A stretch of 64,000 bases of DNA, taken from positions 1-64,000 of the forward strand of contig CALWLW010000017.1 in NCBI GenBank assembly GCA_944381625.1, read 5' to 3'. Shown here one piece after another: positions 40,698 to 51,672 of this stretch. The translations under genes and the position numbers were made by a program. The stretch comes from an uncultured Lachnoclostridium sp. Lineage in GTDB: Bacteria > Bacillota > Clostridia > Lachnospirales > Lachnospiraceae. The notes under the pieces were generated by a model that saw nothing but the letters and a program-made list of their open reading frames with translations, did not search any database and was not told where the DNA came from. Positions within the stretch are counted from its first letter, which is position 1. The number at the start of each line of letters is the position of its first letter.

Positions 40698-43600
40698 CTA
40701 TGGCAGATCCACTGCCGTTCCGTCCTCGCTGAGCGCCTGCCCATCATACAGATGGACAAATGCTCCCTCTTTCACCAGTTCTGTCTCTCCATCTGAAGTC
40801 ACCCGGTAGACGCCGTCGCCCTTCAGATAATAATAGCCGTCCGCCCAGGTCATGACCGTACTGCGAAGCTGGTCCGCCCGGTATGGATACGTCTTCTGAT
40901 CCGCATAGTCCGCGGAATACAGCACCACTGCGAAATCCGTCTGGAAATCATAGGATATGGTGCATACCTTTCCTGCTCCCGCCGCGGATTCCAGCGTGGT
41001 ATCTTCCATCAGCGTATTGCCGTAGGCGTCCACGATCTTGAAGCCGATCATGTCGCTGTCAATATGCGTGAAATCCAGGTTCAGCGTATTGATTCCGGAC
41101 GCATAGGCGATATTGTCCGCCGCCTCCAGGCTGAACAGAGAAGTCCCGGCAGTCTCTTCTATGGGAATTCCATCTCCGCCGTACACTGTCTCTTCGTAAG
41201 CGCCGTTCACAAGGGCTCCCGTGGTGTTCCAGTCCTCGTCCGTGATCAGGTTCACTTCTCCCGCTGTCTGGTAGGGGATCCGGATATATTTTGCCGAGGA
41301 TACATTAGCCATCAGATACGGATAATACCCGGCCTCCAGCCCTGAGGTATCCAGATAACCAGACGGGAATCCCGGGCCTCCGGTTTCCTGATCCTCCGCT
41401 TCCGTGCTTCCAAGCCCGCGGGCCGTCGCATAGTAAGTCTCGCTTTTCAGTGCATCGGATCCAATGACCGTCAATCCTTCTTTTCTTCCCACTGCTCCCT
41501 CCGTCCGATCCGGCAGTTTCAGCGGATTCGACGTGCCACTGACCAGCGTGCTTAAGATGCAGTCATACAGGGAATCCGTATTCCCGCTGAACGAGGAATT
41601 TTCCCCGGCGTAGTTGGCGTACCAACTAGAGCGTGCGCCGTTCGCGTTGGCAGTACTCAGACCTTTTGGCGCGATGGTGTTGCTGTGGAAGTTCCGGTTG
41701 CTCATATACTGGGTCCATCCCACGTCTTCGGAGATATCTTCTCCGGTCTCCGGATCATATACCCGGTCGCCGCTGCTGAACAGGCCCACCAGCCCGGCCA
41801 CATAGTTGATGCCGTGGATATTTTTATTCACTACCATGTTCCCGTACATCTGGGAGACATGGAAGCTGACGCTGCCTCCGGCGCTGGTACTGTTGCCGTA
41901 CCCCACCACCTCTCCGGCGATGCCGCCGATATTGTTGGCCAATCCCACCGACGCGCCCGAGATATTGTTGTAGGTCACGCAGCCCTCCAGTCTTCCGGCG
42001 ATGCCGCCTCCGGCGGTCTGGCTTACTTTCACGGACACACTGTCGTCGGTCTCGTTATAGTACACTCTGGAACAGTTCAGCCGTCCGGCCACGCCGCCGG
42101 CGTAATTGGCCGCCTGGACCTCCGTCCGGGACACGGTGTTGGAATATACGTCGCCCTGCCCATAACTGGAGGTCAGCTGGTACAGCCGTCCCACTACGCC
42201 GCCGGCATTGTCCTCCGTCGCTGCCACCCTGCTGGGCGTATCCTCCGCAGAGGCCGTGACCGCGCAGCCGCGCACCGAAGCATAGCCGCCGCCCATGATG
42301 CCGCCCGCATTGTTGGCCGCGCTGACGACCACGTCTGCCGCCTTGCAGAAGATCGCGCCGCCCGCGCTGTATCCCACCACGCCGCCGGCATTGCTGCCGC
42401 TGGGCGCTGAGACTTCCACGTCATAGGCCTGGGAATATCTCACAATCGCGTTGCCGAAGACGCCTCCCGCCGATCCCGACGACGTCCGGGCTTCCACCTC
42501 CGCCCCGGTGACCCGGGCGTTGCTGAACGTCGCCCAGGTGGCGCCGCCCAGGATTCCGCCCACCTGGCCGAATCCGCTTACCTTCACATTCATGGCGTCG
42601 TAGACCGGTTCCGCAAGGAGACCGCCGTTTTCCCCGGCGCGCATATAGCCCACCAGGCCGCCGGTTGCGGTCTTTCCTGTAACCTGCAGATTCTTTCCGT
42701 ACAGTTCCCGGCCGCTGCCCGACACATAGCCTGCGATGCCGCCGTAATAATTGCCATTCACTGTGGTATCCGTGCCGCCCATGGTGATGCTGTAGCCATA
42801 ACTGCCGCCGGACGCCTCCGAACCGAAGGCGTATACCTTCGAGATCTGCCTTGCATAGCCCGCCAGGCCGCCCACGTTCGAATAGTAGTAGGCGTTGTTG
42901 GTCCTTCCCTGTATGTTAATATCGTGCAGGCGCACATTCTCGATCTCACCGCTCACATAACCGATGCATCCCAGGTAGTTGTAGGTCTCCGAACCCGTGC
43001 GGTCGCCGGTGGTGATGGAGATATCCGAGAAGTCCGCATACTCCAGCGTCCCGGTCAGCTGGCCGATGATTCCGAAATAAGACGCATTATAAGTCTCGCT
43101 CAATTTTATGCCGCTAAAGTGAATCTCTCCCACCCGGCCGGACACTTCCGAGATCCAGGGCTGTCCGCCTGTGTTCATCTCCACATTTTTAATGGCAGTA
43201 AACTCCGACTTATCCGCCCAGCCTTCCGTTCTCAGTTCATAGTTCTCCAGATTATTCTTTGCGGTTCCTTCCAGACGGTTGAGTTTCAGCGAAGTTCCTG
43301 TGCCGGTTTTGCCGGCAAAATCCAGATCCTGTTCCAGCCTGAAGTTCTCAAAGGTGCTTCCGTGGCCGCCTGTTGCCAGCAGACTGGTCCAGTCATCCGT
43401 CGTAGACAGATGCCAGTACAGTGGTACGGCTGCCAGAGAGCCGTCCTCTGCCGGCGCCGCGTCCGGCGCATGGAAGATCAGCTTCTGCGTCACCTTCGCC
43501 CCCGCCGTGTCTTCATAGCGCAGCAGGTAGCTGTCCCAGCGGTTCACCGCTTTTGCATTCCGGTAAACGGCTTCCACACAGTCTATCGTATTTCCGTCAT

Positions 43601-46600
43601 TCGCCGTCATCTTGGACGGGTACAGTACCACATCCGCAGTCCCGTTATAACTTTCATACGCTTCCGCGCTGTTCAGGCAGTCTATCGTAGGATCAGCACT
43701 TACCAGTTCCAGGCCTTCCGCGCTCACCTGATTCTTCAGGTACTGGTTGAAGTAGTCTTCTGAAGCGGTTCCTCCGCCCATCTGCACGGTGATCTCCAGA
43801 TCATAGGTTCCCCGCTCTGCTACGGCATCCTTCAGTTCCGCGGTCGCGTCCTTCAGCGCGAAGTCCGGCATGGGCAGTTCATAATAGACCGCCGCCTGAT
43901 CCGGCAGAAGTTCGCTTCCGTCCGCCGTATAGAGAATGGGGTAGACATAGGCTTCCTTCACATCAGGAATCTCCTCCCCGTACTCCTCCCGGGATGTGCC
44001 GTACAGGTACCAGGACTCTCCAAGCGCCGCCTGGTTGGTCCAGAAATAATACTCCTTCATGGTATCCGCGCTGCTGAGCACCTTCACATCCATCAGCTCC
44101 TCGCTGGGCGCGCTGTTGATCAGCTGGCCGCTGTAGGCATAGCTCTGCGGGAAGTCCTGAACAGAACCCTCCCACAGCCCCATCAGCCGTCTCTCCACCG
44201 TTCCCGAAGAGGTGTACAGTTCTCCGCTAACCACCACACTGCTGTGGACATTATAGCTGGCATTTCCCGTAGCCAGCACATAGCCCAGGATGGAACCCAC
44301 ATGGTTGCTTCCATAGATGTTCACCGCCGTCCAGCAGTTTCCTACGGAGCCGTTGGCCCGCCCCGCGATCCCGCCGCAGTAGCTGAACCGGGTGTTAATA
44401 TCACCCTGCACATAACAGTTTCTGATGGTGGGAAGGGCAGTATTGCTGGCCATGTACGCATAGCCGATCAGTCCGCCCGTACCGCTGACGCTGACACCCT
44501 CAGATGTATTCATATCCAGTTCCCGCACGAAGCAGTTCCGCATGGAAAAGCTGGTTCCGCTGGCGTTGCTGCCCACCATGCCTCCCGCATACAGATTCTG
44601 CGCTGCGGACGAGCTTGTCAGCTTCACATTCACCGCCGTACAGTCCTCGATCGTGGCGTTCTGGGTGTAGGCCGCCAGGCTGCCCGCGTACTGGTACGCG
44701 TTCTGGATCTCTATATTCTCCAGATGGATGCCCTTCAGCACCACGTTGGCCGCCGTCTGGCGGATCAGGCCCAGATAGCTGGCATTGTTGGTGCTTCCCA
44801 GAGTCAGATTCCGCACATACAGGTCGTGCAGCTGGGCGCCCGACGCGATCCCGTTGAAGATATAAGCCCTCGGCTGGATCCCTTCGTAGTCCAGACAGTA
44901 GCCGCCGCCGTCGAACTCGCCCCGCAGATCCGTATCGGCAAATTTGTTCAGCGATACGGTCAGGTTTTCCATAGTTTCAAAACGAATATCTTCCACCAGG
45001 CGGTAATTGATCACCTGGGTGGCGCTCACCGGCGCGCCGCTCCAGCTCTGCCAGGAAAGCGGATAATAGAACCTCACGTTCACAAACCGGCTGTCCAGCG
45101 TCACCACCCGGTTCATGCCTGCCAGTCCATAGGTGTAAGAGGTCAGCTGGTAGCTGTCCCCATAGGAGACGGGGTTGGTATTTTCCCAGGTTCCCGGCGT
45201 CAGAAGGGCCGTCACCGTGGAGAATTCCTCCCGGTCCGCCGCCAGCTGTACCGTCGTCAGTCCGTTCACCACCAGGCCGGACAGATCGTAGCCGCCGGCA
45301 TTGGAGAAGATAAACTGTACCAGGGCGAACTGCTGGCGTACACGGAAGCTTCCGTCCGCCTGGGCCTCCAGATACGTTTTCCATCCCTCTTCCCCCAGGC
45401 TGGCCGTCAGCGCCGATTCTTTCAGCGCAGCCGCTTCCTCCGCGGAAAGTACGTCTCCTTCATAATAGACCGCATCCTCCGAAGCGCCCGGCAGATAGAC
45501 GTCTTTCTTCACCACGGAGGAGGACAGGTAGCTGGGATACGCGCCCATACCGCTGTTCCTCAGGGAGATGCTGGTCTGTATGCCGTCCATGCACTCCGGC
45601 ATGTCCACGATGGGATAATAGCCCGCCGCCAGCTGTTCCTCCACCACAAAGCCGCCGCCTCTGTTCACGCTTCCGTGGTAGAAAGCCGCCGACTGCAGGG
45701 TGGCCGGAGAACTGACAAACTGAGTGTATACGTCGTTCTTCAGATACGCGCTGTTGGAATAATAGTAGCAATTGTCCTCATAGCTCTTCCCCTGGACGGC
45801 TGTGCCCGGCCAGTTCCGGTAAGTATTCACCGGCGCGCTCACCAGGGAGGCGGATCCTGCCGCGTCCCTCTCCCACGCCTGGTAGTACATCTCCCCGTTG
45901 GTAAAACAGTTGCGGATCATGCCCGTATTGCTTCCCACGATCAGCCCCCATCCCGACAGGGAACCGATCTGCTTCGCATTGGAGTTCTGCTCCACGCCCA
46001 TGGAGAGCATGGCGTATACATTTTCGATCAGGCCGCCGCTCTGGTTGCTTCCGCAGACACCTCCGGTGGATGCAATGCCAATATCCGTGGTGCCGCCGTA
46101 CACGCCGGTACTCACCCTCAGGATACTGCTGCTGTAGACGATGCCGTCCCGGATGATTCCCCGGTTAGTGCCGCACACGCCGCCCATGGAGCCTCCCAGG
46201 ATATTGGAGTCTCCGGTGCCCGTGGTGAAATACACCGCAAACCGCTCGATGGTCCCCAGGTTCCATCTGCACAGGCCGCCGCCGTCCGTATGCCGGTAGT
46301 TGCCCTGGCCCAGATTGTACCGAAGCACCACGTTGCGGATCGTTCCATAATTAATCTGTAAAAAGCCATTGTATATCAGATTGGTCCGGTTGGTCCTTCC
46401 GTCCAGGGTATAGTTGATCTCCAGGTTCTCAATCACGCCGCTGCTTCCCAGGGAGTTGAACAGCCATCCGGAATTGAAGCTGGCAGTATAATCCAGAGAA
46501 TGCCCGTCCCCGTCCAGGGTTCCATAGAACCGGTACTGCTGGATCATGTTGCGGATCGTAGTATCCGTCTCCAGATCCTCCAGCACCAGGAACGACGCGG

Positions 46601-49600
46601 AGGGCCACGTCACCATCTTCAGCAGCTGCTTGCCGGTGGATATGGTGTACACGTTTCCGTCCGCTTCCACCTCCAGGCTGTCCAGCTCATACTCCGTGCC
46701 GCGCCATACAATGGACAGGGTGATCCGGTAGGTGTATCCGGTCTCGCTCTGGAAGGACCGGGTATTCTCCCAGGAACCGTCCACATACTCCGTCACGCCG
46801 GAAGAGGTGTCCTCCCGGTAGTTTCCGGTCTTCGCCGTATAGCACTCGCTGGTATACTCTGTCTCTCCGCCCGACGGCGCCATGCTGTAGACCCGCACGC
46901 GGATATTGTCCCCGCCTGCCGGCGCGTAGAGGCTGCCGGTGCGATCCTGCACCGAAGCGGTATAGTTGGTCACCAGGTTGTCGAAGAGCATGTCGGCAAA
47001 GCCGTCCAGCTTCTCCGTATCGATCACCCGCACCTGCCAGGGCGCGGCTGCCCCCGTATGATCCACCAGCGAACCAGTAAAACTCATCTGTACTTTCACC
47101 GTATCCGCTTCCGTCACTTCCAGAGACGCGCCCGGGTAACAGTTCAGCGTGCCGGATCTCAATACACGCCCGTCCGCGGACAGTTCATCATAGTCCGCTT
47201 TCCAGGCTATGTTGGACAGGGTGCTGCTTGTCCACTCCGCGTTGACCACGGCCACCTTATCGCCCCGGGACGCCGCGACTTCCACCGCCGTCCCTTCCGC
47301 TTCCTGCTGTTCCTTGATCAGCCCCAGTTCTGTCAGCTGCTCATCCTGAACGTCATAGATCTTAATGGCCTGGGTCAGCGCCGAACAGGGCACTGTCCTG
47401 CCGTCCCCGGCGGCCATGGTTCCCTGCATAAGGAACTGTATATAGGCCGCTCCCTCCGGGATCCGGATATAGCTGTCCGAATATACCGTCCGCAGGCTGC
47501 TTCCCAGCACGTTCTGCTCCGCATCCAGCAGGATCAGACTGGAAGCATCCGTGGGGTTAGACCTCAGATTGTGAAGATAATAAATCTCTCCCGGGTTTAC
47601 AGCAATGGGCGTGGCTGTCTGGTAATAAGTCCCCGGCTCCTGATAAGTCACCTTTCCGTCCGTGATGGCCGGCCTGCCGTACTCAAAGTTTCCGGGTTCG
47701 TACTTGCTGTACTCGTCCATGACGTGCTGCTGTTCCCCGTTGCTCAGGTTCTTCAGGGGGTAGGTCAGGCTGTTCAGCCGTATCCTGCCGCTGACGCCTT
47801 CCCCTGCCGTATACCCATAGGTGTAAAGTACCTCATTCTGGTAGCGGTAGGTCGCCGTGCTTCCGCTCCTGCGGATGTCGTTGGCCAGCACCTGCAGTTC
47901 GTAGGCCCTGCCTTCCCGCAGTCCGCTGATGTCCACGTTGGCGATATAGCCGCCTTCCCGGCTGTAGTCCAGCGTATAGCTCAATACCTGCTCATTCCCG
48001 GTCTGCTGGTCCTTGTTGATGACCGTAATGGCCCCGCCGTTGACAGAGCGGTCATAATCATGGAATTCCAGCCCCACCAGGTACAGGCTGCTGCCCACCT
48101 GGAGCATATCCTCCAGGGTAACGTAAGGCATATCCTTCAGCGTGGTAAAGTTTACCTGCCGGTAGGTGCTGCTGGACGCGGTCACCGTATGTTCCCGTCC
48201 GCCCTGGGAAGCGATGCTGGCCGCAGACAGCGTATAGCCGGTATAACTCTCCAGGTCGCCCTCGTCGAAATAAAACTCCAGCTGCGGCATCTCCACGGCG
48301 AAAAGTACCTCATCCTGCTGGCGGCTGATCCCGCACAATGCTTCCCAGAGGGTAAAGAAATAATAATCCTCCGTCCCATTTCCATCATTCTGAGCGGTAA
48401 ACATCTTTGTCACCGGTATCCGCAGGCTCACGTCCGGAAGCCGGTTCGCCGGCAGGCTTCCCGGCAGTTCTACTGTATAATCTGTTCCTGCTTCCAGTTT
48501 CACAGAGTACCAGCCTTCCTCATCCAGTTCGGAAAGTTTCACCGTGATTCCCCGGTCCATGCCCTGGTCCCGGTTAAAATAAAACTGGGCAAGGGTATCC
48601 TTCAGTCCGCTGCGGTGCTTCAGTTCCACTTCCAGCCGGTTAAAGAAGTCGTTTACCAGCACGGGCTGGGTCGTCCGCGCGGTATTGATCTCCATGGTCA
48701 GTTTCTGGGCCGTGGAGCTTTCATATTTCTCATGGTCGTAGGACAGCACGCCTTCCGGCTGCGCAGTCTTCACGTGTTCCGTCTGGAACCGGTAATAAAT
48801 CCTCCCGTAACTGGTCATGGCGGTGGTGGAGAAGCGCATGCTGCCGATCTCCACATCCCCGGTCAGCTCCGGATGGCTGTCGTTCAGGTCATAGGTGGCA
48901 TAGATGCGGATCGTGTAAGTCTCGCCCGCTGTCAGCCCCCGGAATTCCACCTGATTGCCGCCGCTTCCTCCCGGCAGGCTGCCTCCCTGTACATAGGCGT
49001 ACAGCCCTGCTCCCGCCGTATCCGCGCCGTACCGGTGGTACACGCCGTCGCTGTCCGTCTCACCCACGGTCAGGACCGGCTTACCGTTCTCATCCTGATA
49101 TGTAAAATACAGGGGATCTCCGGTCTGCGTGTTGGAGAGGGACAGATAGATCTTATATTCTTTTCCTCCCGCCTGCGGGATCTGCCCCAGGGCAGTTCCC
49201 TGGCTGCCTCCCGCGTCCGGGGTCAGGGCGCTGTGGGGATCCGCGATCTTTACCGTCACGCCGATGTCCGACAGCGTCGTCAGCTTGTCCGGGTTGACCA
49301 CCGTCTCCATGGAAGCGGAAGGAACCGTCTTGCTGGTATGGGTATAGCCCCAGTAGAAACTCTCCGCTCCCACCTTATCATGGCTGTCCGGCCACTGCTG
49401 GGACGTCTTCGGCTCATAAGCCTCGCCTTCCGCGCCGTAGCCCTCCGCGCGTATCCAGTCCGCCGGGTTCTGCGCTTCCGCCTCTCCCCACAGCACCTTT
49501 CCTTCCCCGTTGAAGGAATTGCCGTACCGGTCGAAGAACTCCAGCCGGTAACGGTACCGGGTGTCCGCCGGAAGGACATACTGGGAAAGCAGCGTCTGAT

Positions 49601-51650
49601 AGTCCAGCCCCTGCGATGTTTTATATTTATTCAGGGTACCGCTGGTGATATTGAACACTGCCAGCGGGTCCGAAATATTCTCCTCCTTATATACCTCCAG
49701 CTGCGCCCGGTACACCTTGCTCAGCACATTGCTGTTGGTACTGCCAAGTTTCAGTTTGTAAGCCTCGATCTGGTTCTCATAGTACCAGCCGGACGTACTG
49801 TCCTCCAGCGCATCGCTGAAGCTTACGAACATGGGGTCCACATATTCGAAAGGTTTTGTCTCTATCACAAAGGTCTGGAACGGCTCCGTCTCCTGGATCT
49901 TGGTTCCATCCTCCGCATAATAATACATATATGCCGCCACGAAGATCTTCTCTCCCGGAGGCAGGCTGTCGATGGAGAAATCTCCCCGTTCCCGCAGCGT
50001 CCGTCTCAGCTGCAGCTGCGTATCCGCAGTGGGGGTATCGTTGGGATCGTCCAGATCCCAGGACAGCATCAGCACCACCCGGTCAAAACAGCCGTAAGTG
50101 TCCCGCACGCGCAGGGAAGCTTCCATGGAATAGATGCTGATATCCCCGTCTTCACAGATGATCTCAGGCGTGGGCTTCGTCCACACCGGCGGGTTCACTT
50201 CTCCCGGCACCGTCACCGTACCGGACCCGCCGCCGCTGCCGTCCGTGTCGCCTTCTATGGGTTCCGAAGAGCTTCCGCCTGATCCGGGTTCTCCCTGTTC
50301 CCCGCCGTCGCCGCCGTCCTCGTCTTCTCCCGGTTCTTCCTCTTCCGTATCATCCCCGCTTCCGCTGTCTGTGCCGGGCTGGAGCTCTGATCCCGGATCT
50401 CCGGGCAGGAGGCCTCCCTGGCCGCCATCGCCGGTTCCGGCCCCGTCTTCCGGACCTGTCCCCGGTTCCGTCTCCGTACCTTCGCCGCCTGCATTCTCTT
50501 CCGAATCTCCGGCCCCGCCGGGCTGGGCGTCTTCTGATCCGTCATCCCCGGTTTCTTCATCGCCGGTCTCCTCTTTGCCGTCCTCATCCTTTCCGTCCTG
50601 GCCATCGCCGTCATCGCCGCCCGTTTCATCGCCAGTTTCATCCCGGCCGGTACTTCCGGCTTCGCCGCTCACACTTCCCTGATCGCCCTGGGGCTGTGCC
50701 GCCGCCTGGCCGCGGGTTCCCGGAGTGCTTCCGCTTTCACCGGCATCCTTCTTATCTTCCTCTTCCCGGCTGTCGTCCCTGGCAGTATTGTCACGGTCAT
50801 GCCCTGCCTGGTCCCCGTCCTCCTGGGGCGCGTTTTCCTGAGCCGGTTCTTCCGCCGTCACTTCGTCCTGATCCTCTTCGGGAATCGCCGCCTCCTGGTC
50901 TTCCTGCAGGATGCCCAGGCGGATCAGCAGTTCTTCATAGGTCAGCTCCTCGCCGTTCACTGTCACCCGCATGCCAAAAGCAGCGGGAAATTCGCTGTAG
51001 ATCAGCTTTTCTCCCGCCTGCCGCGACAGATAATAGATCCCGTCTTCCTTCAGGTCCAGATAACTGTTGGACGGGACCGAAAGGCTGCTGCCGGCCCCGT
51101 CTATCCGGAAGGAGACCGTATTTACAAATACATTGTTGGAAAGCCGCAAAAATAAAATATCCGGATCGCCTGTGGAGCTTCCGTCAAAATTAAACGCTTT
51201 TCCGGCGCTGACGTACATCCCCGCCGGCGCGTCGCCGGCCTGCCAGTCCGCGTCATACATCCTGGCGTCCTTCACGCCCAGGAGCCACAGGTAATTGCCG
51301 TCGTTCACATAGAGCGGCGCGGTTCCCGCGAATGTCCTGCGCTCTTCCCCTGCGAACCAGGTATTCCCCCTGCGGTAAAGCACCTCGTTTTCCCTCAGCT
51401 GCTCCAGCCACACGGCCTCGTCCCGCTCCAGGGAATGCTCCCTTAAGCTGTTCAGGGTCTCTTCCCCCGGCAGCGCCGCCGCATCCAGTTCCAGCACTGT
51501 CACCTGCTTCATGGTATACAACTGCAGAACCAGGAGAATACACGCGGCGGCAGCCACACAGGCCAGGATCACCGCTACGCGCTTGTCCAGTCTGATCTTC
51601 TTACCCATATCCTTCCATCTTTCTTTCCAATTCTTCATCTTCTCACCCAT
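40698..51650 (-). CDS. Giant (3650-residue) membrane-anchored surface protein with beta-helical GLUG-type repeats
   Basis: A basic cytoplasmic head (KNWKERWKDMGKKIRLDKR) and one membrane helix (about residues 24-46) give a type II topology with the C-terminus outside. Residues about 55-255 form a juxtamembrane domain (NEVLYRRGNTWFAGEERRTF, YVNDGNYLWLLG). Residues 257-485 are an acidic Glu/Asp/Gly linker. About 490-1600 are fibronectin/Ig-like modules (VRDTYGCFDRVVLMLSWDL, YRYRLEFFDRYGNSF). About 1650-3330 are imperfect GLUG-like repeats (GGVCGTNRGIIRDG, GGIAGRANGSVGNC, GGLAGYARQISKVYA, GGVVGRLYQLT) expected to form a right-handed beta-helix. No LPxTG motif. An ATG at 51638 is an alternative start. 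The gene follows the F1-like subunits in one run. Confidence 0.85.
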   Translation of the reverse strand: MGEKMKNWKERWKDMGKKIRLDKRVAVILACVAAAACILLVLQLYTMKQVTVLELDAAALPGEETLNSLREHSLERDEAVWLEQLRENEVLYRRGNTWFAGEERRTFAGTAPLYVNDGNYLWLLGVKDARMYDADWQAGDAPAGMYVSAGKAFNFDGSSTGDPDILFLRLSNNVFVNTVSFRIDGAGSSLSVPSNSYLDLKEDGIYYLSRQAGEKLIYSEFPAAFGMRVTVNGEELTYEELLIRLGILQEDQEAAIPEEDQDEVTAEEPAQENAPQEDGDQAGHDRDNTARDDSREEEDKKDAGESGSTPGTRGQAAAQPQGDQGSVSGEAGSTGRDETGDETGGDDGDGQDGKDEDGKEETGDEETGDDGSEDAQPGGAGDSEENAGGEGTETEPGTGPEDGAGTGDGGQGGLLPGDPGSELQPGTDSGSGDDTEEEEPGEDEDGGDGGEQGEPGSGGSSSEPIEGDTDGSGGGSGTVTVPGEVNPPVWTKPTPEIICEDGDISIYSMEASLRVRDTYGCFDRVVLMLSWDLDDPNDTPTADTQLQLRRTLRERGDFSIDSLPPGEKIFVAAYMYYYAEDGTKIQETEPFQTFVIETKPFEYVDPMFVSFSDALEDSTSGWYYENQIEAYKLKLGSTNSNVLSKVYRAQLEVYKEENISDPLAVFNITSGTLNKYKTSQGLDYQTLLSQYVLPADTRYRYRLEFFDRYGNSFNGEGKVLWGEAEAQNPADWIRAEGYGAEGEAYEPKTSQQWPDSHDKVGAESFYWGYTHTSKTVPSASMETVVNPDKLTTLSDIGVTVKIADPHSALTPDAGGSQGTALGQIPQAGGKEYKIYLSLSNTQTGDPLYFTYQDENGKPVLTVGETDSDGVYHRYGADTAGAGLYAYVQGGSLPGGSGGNQVEFRGLTAGETYTIRIYATYDLNDSHPELTGDVEIGSMRFSTTAMTSYGRIYYRFQTEHVKTAQPEGVLSYDHEKYESSTAQKLTMEINTARTTQPVLVNDFFNRLEVELKHRSGLKDTLAQFYFNRDQGMDRGITVKLSELDEEGWYSVKLEAGTDYTVELPGSLPANRLPDVSLRIPVTKMFTAQNDGNGTEDYYFFTLWEALCGISRQQDEVLFAVEMPQLEFYFDEGDLESYTGYTLSAASIASQGGREHTVTASSSTYRQVNFTTLKDMPYVTLEDMLQVGSSLYLVGLEFHDYDRSVNGGAITVINKDQQTGNEQVLSYTLDYSREGGYIANVDISGLREGRAYELQVLANDIRRSGSTATYRYQNEVLYTYGYTAGEGVSGRIRLNSLTYPLKNLSNGEQQHVMDEYSKYEPGNFEYGRPAITDGKVTYQEPGTYYQTATPIAVNPGEIYYLHNLRSNPTDASSLILLDAEQNVLGSSLRTVYSDSYIRIPEGAAYIQFLMQGTMAAGDGRTVPCSALTQAIKIYDVQDEQLTELGLIKEQQEAEGTAVEVAASRGDKVAVVNAEWTSSTLSNIAWKADYDELSADGRVLRSGTLNCYPGASLEVTEADTVKVQMSFTGSLVDHTGAAAPWQVRVIDTEKLDGFADMLFDNLVTNYTASVQDRTGSLYAPAGGDNIRVRVYSMAPSGGETEYTSECYTAKTGNYREDTSSGVTEYVDGSWENTRSFQSETGYTYRITLSIVWRGTEYELDSLEVEADGNVYTISTGKQLLKMVTWPSASFLVLEDLETDTTIRNMIQQYRFYGTLDGDGHSLDYTASFNSGWLFNSLGSSGVIENLEINYTLDGRTNRTNLIYNGFLQINYGTIRNVVLRYNLGQGNYRHTDGGGLCRWNLGTIERFAVYFTTGTGDSNILGGSMGGVCGTNRGIIRDGIVYSSSILRVSTGVYGGTTDIGIASTGGVCGSNQSGGLIENVYAMLSMGVEQNSNAKQIGSLSGWGLIVGSNTGMIRNCFTNGEMYYQAWERDAAGSASLVSAPVNTYRNWPGTAVQGKSYEDNCYYYSNSAYLKNDVYTQFVSSPATLQSAAFYHGSVNRGGGFVVEEQLAAGYYPIVDMPECMDGIQTSISLRNSGMGAYPSYLSSSVVKKDVYLPGASEDAVYYEGDVLSAEEAAALKESALTASLGEEGWKTYLEAQADGSFRVRQQFALVQFIFSNAGGYDLSGLVVNGLTTVQLAADREEFSTVTALLTPGTWENTNPVSYGDSYQLTSYTYGLAGMNRVVTLDSRFVNVRFYYPLSWQSWSGAPVSATQVINYRLVEDIRFETMENLTVSLNKFADTDLRGEFDGGGYCLDYEGIQPRAYIFNGIASGAQLHDLYVRNLTLGSTNNASYLGLIRQTAANVVLKGIHLENIEIQNAYQYAGSLAAYTQNATIEDCTAVNVKLTSSSAAQNLYAGGMVGSNASGTSFSMRNCFVRELDMNTSEGVSVSGTGGLIGYAYMASNTALPTIRNCYVQGDINTRFSYCGGIAGRANGSVGNCWTAVNIYGSNHVGSILGYVLATGNASYNVHSSVVVSGELYTSSGTVERRLMGLWEGSVQDFPQSYAYSGQLINSAPSEELMDVKVLSSADTMKEYYFWTNQAALGESWYLYGTSREEYGEEIPDVKEAYVYPILYTADGSELLPDQAAVYYELPMPDFALKDATAELKDAVAERGTYDLEITVQMGGGTASEDYFNQYLKNQVSAEGLELVSADPTIDCLNSAEAYESYNGTADVVLYPSKMTANDGNTIDCVEAVYRNAKAVNRWDSYLLRYEDTAGAKVTQKLIFHAPDAAPAEDGSLAAVPLYWHLSTTDDWTSLLATGGHGSTFENFRLEQDLDFAGKTGTGTSLKLNRLEGTAKNNLENYELRTEGWADKSEFTAIKNVEMNTGGQPWISEVSGRVGEIHFSGIKLSETYNASYFGIIGQLTGTLEYADFSDISITTGDRTGSETYNYLGCIGYVSGEIENVRLHDINIQGRTNNAYYYSNVGGLAGYARQISKVYAFGSEASGGSYGYSITMGGTDTTVNGNYYGGIAGYVSGSGRELYGKNLQVTGKTATGGLVGYMRAGENGGLLAEPVYDAMNVKVSGFGQVGGILGGATWATFSNARVTGAEVEARTSSGSAGGVFGNAIVRYSQAYDVEVSAPSGSNAGGVVGYSAGGAIFCKAADVVVSAANNAGGIMGGGYASVRGCAVTASAEDTPSRVAATEDNAGGVVGRLYQLTSSYGQGDVYSNTVSRTEVQAANYAGGVAGRLNCSRVYYNETDDSVSVKVSQTAGGGIAGRLEGCVTYNNISGASVGLANNIGGIAGEVVGYGNSTSAGGSVSFHVSQMYGNMVVNKNIHGINYVAGLVGLFSSGDRVYDPETGEDISEDVGWTQYMSNRNFHSNTIAPKGLSTANANGARSSWYANYAGENSSFSGNTDSLYDCILSTLVSGTSNPLKLPDRTEGAVGRKEGLTVIGSDALKSETYYATARGLGSTEAEDQETGGPGFPSGYLDTSGLEAGYYPYLMANVSSAKYIRIPYQTAGEVNLITDEDWNTTGALVNGAYEETVYGGDGIPIEETAGTSLFSLEAADNIAYASGINTLNLDFTHIDSDMIGFKIVDAYGNTLMEDTTLESAAGAGKVCTISYDFQTDFAVVLYSADYADQKTYPYRADQLRSTVMTWADGYYYLKGDGVYRVTSDGETELVKEGAFVHLYDGQALSEDGTAVDLP

Positions 51651-51672
51651 CCTGCAGTTATCCTTCTATCCG

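Noticed and set aside
46500-50282. A 1260-codon open frame on the plus strand, and similar long ones at 44244-46361 and 58358-61414
   Set aside because: They lie antisense to the giant surface genes, have no ribosome binding sites or recognisable domains, and show the His/Arg/Gln-rich composition typical of reverse-strand shadows in GC-rich, stop-poor sequence.
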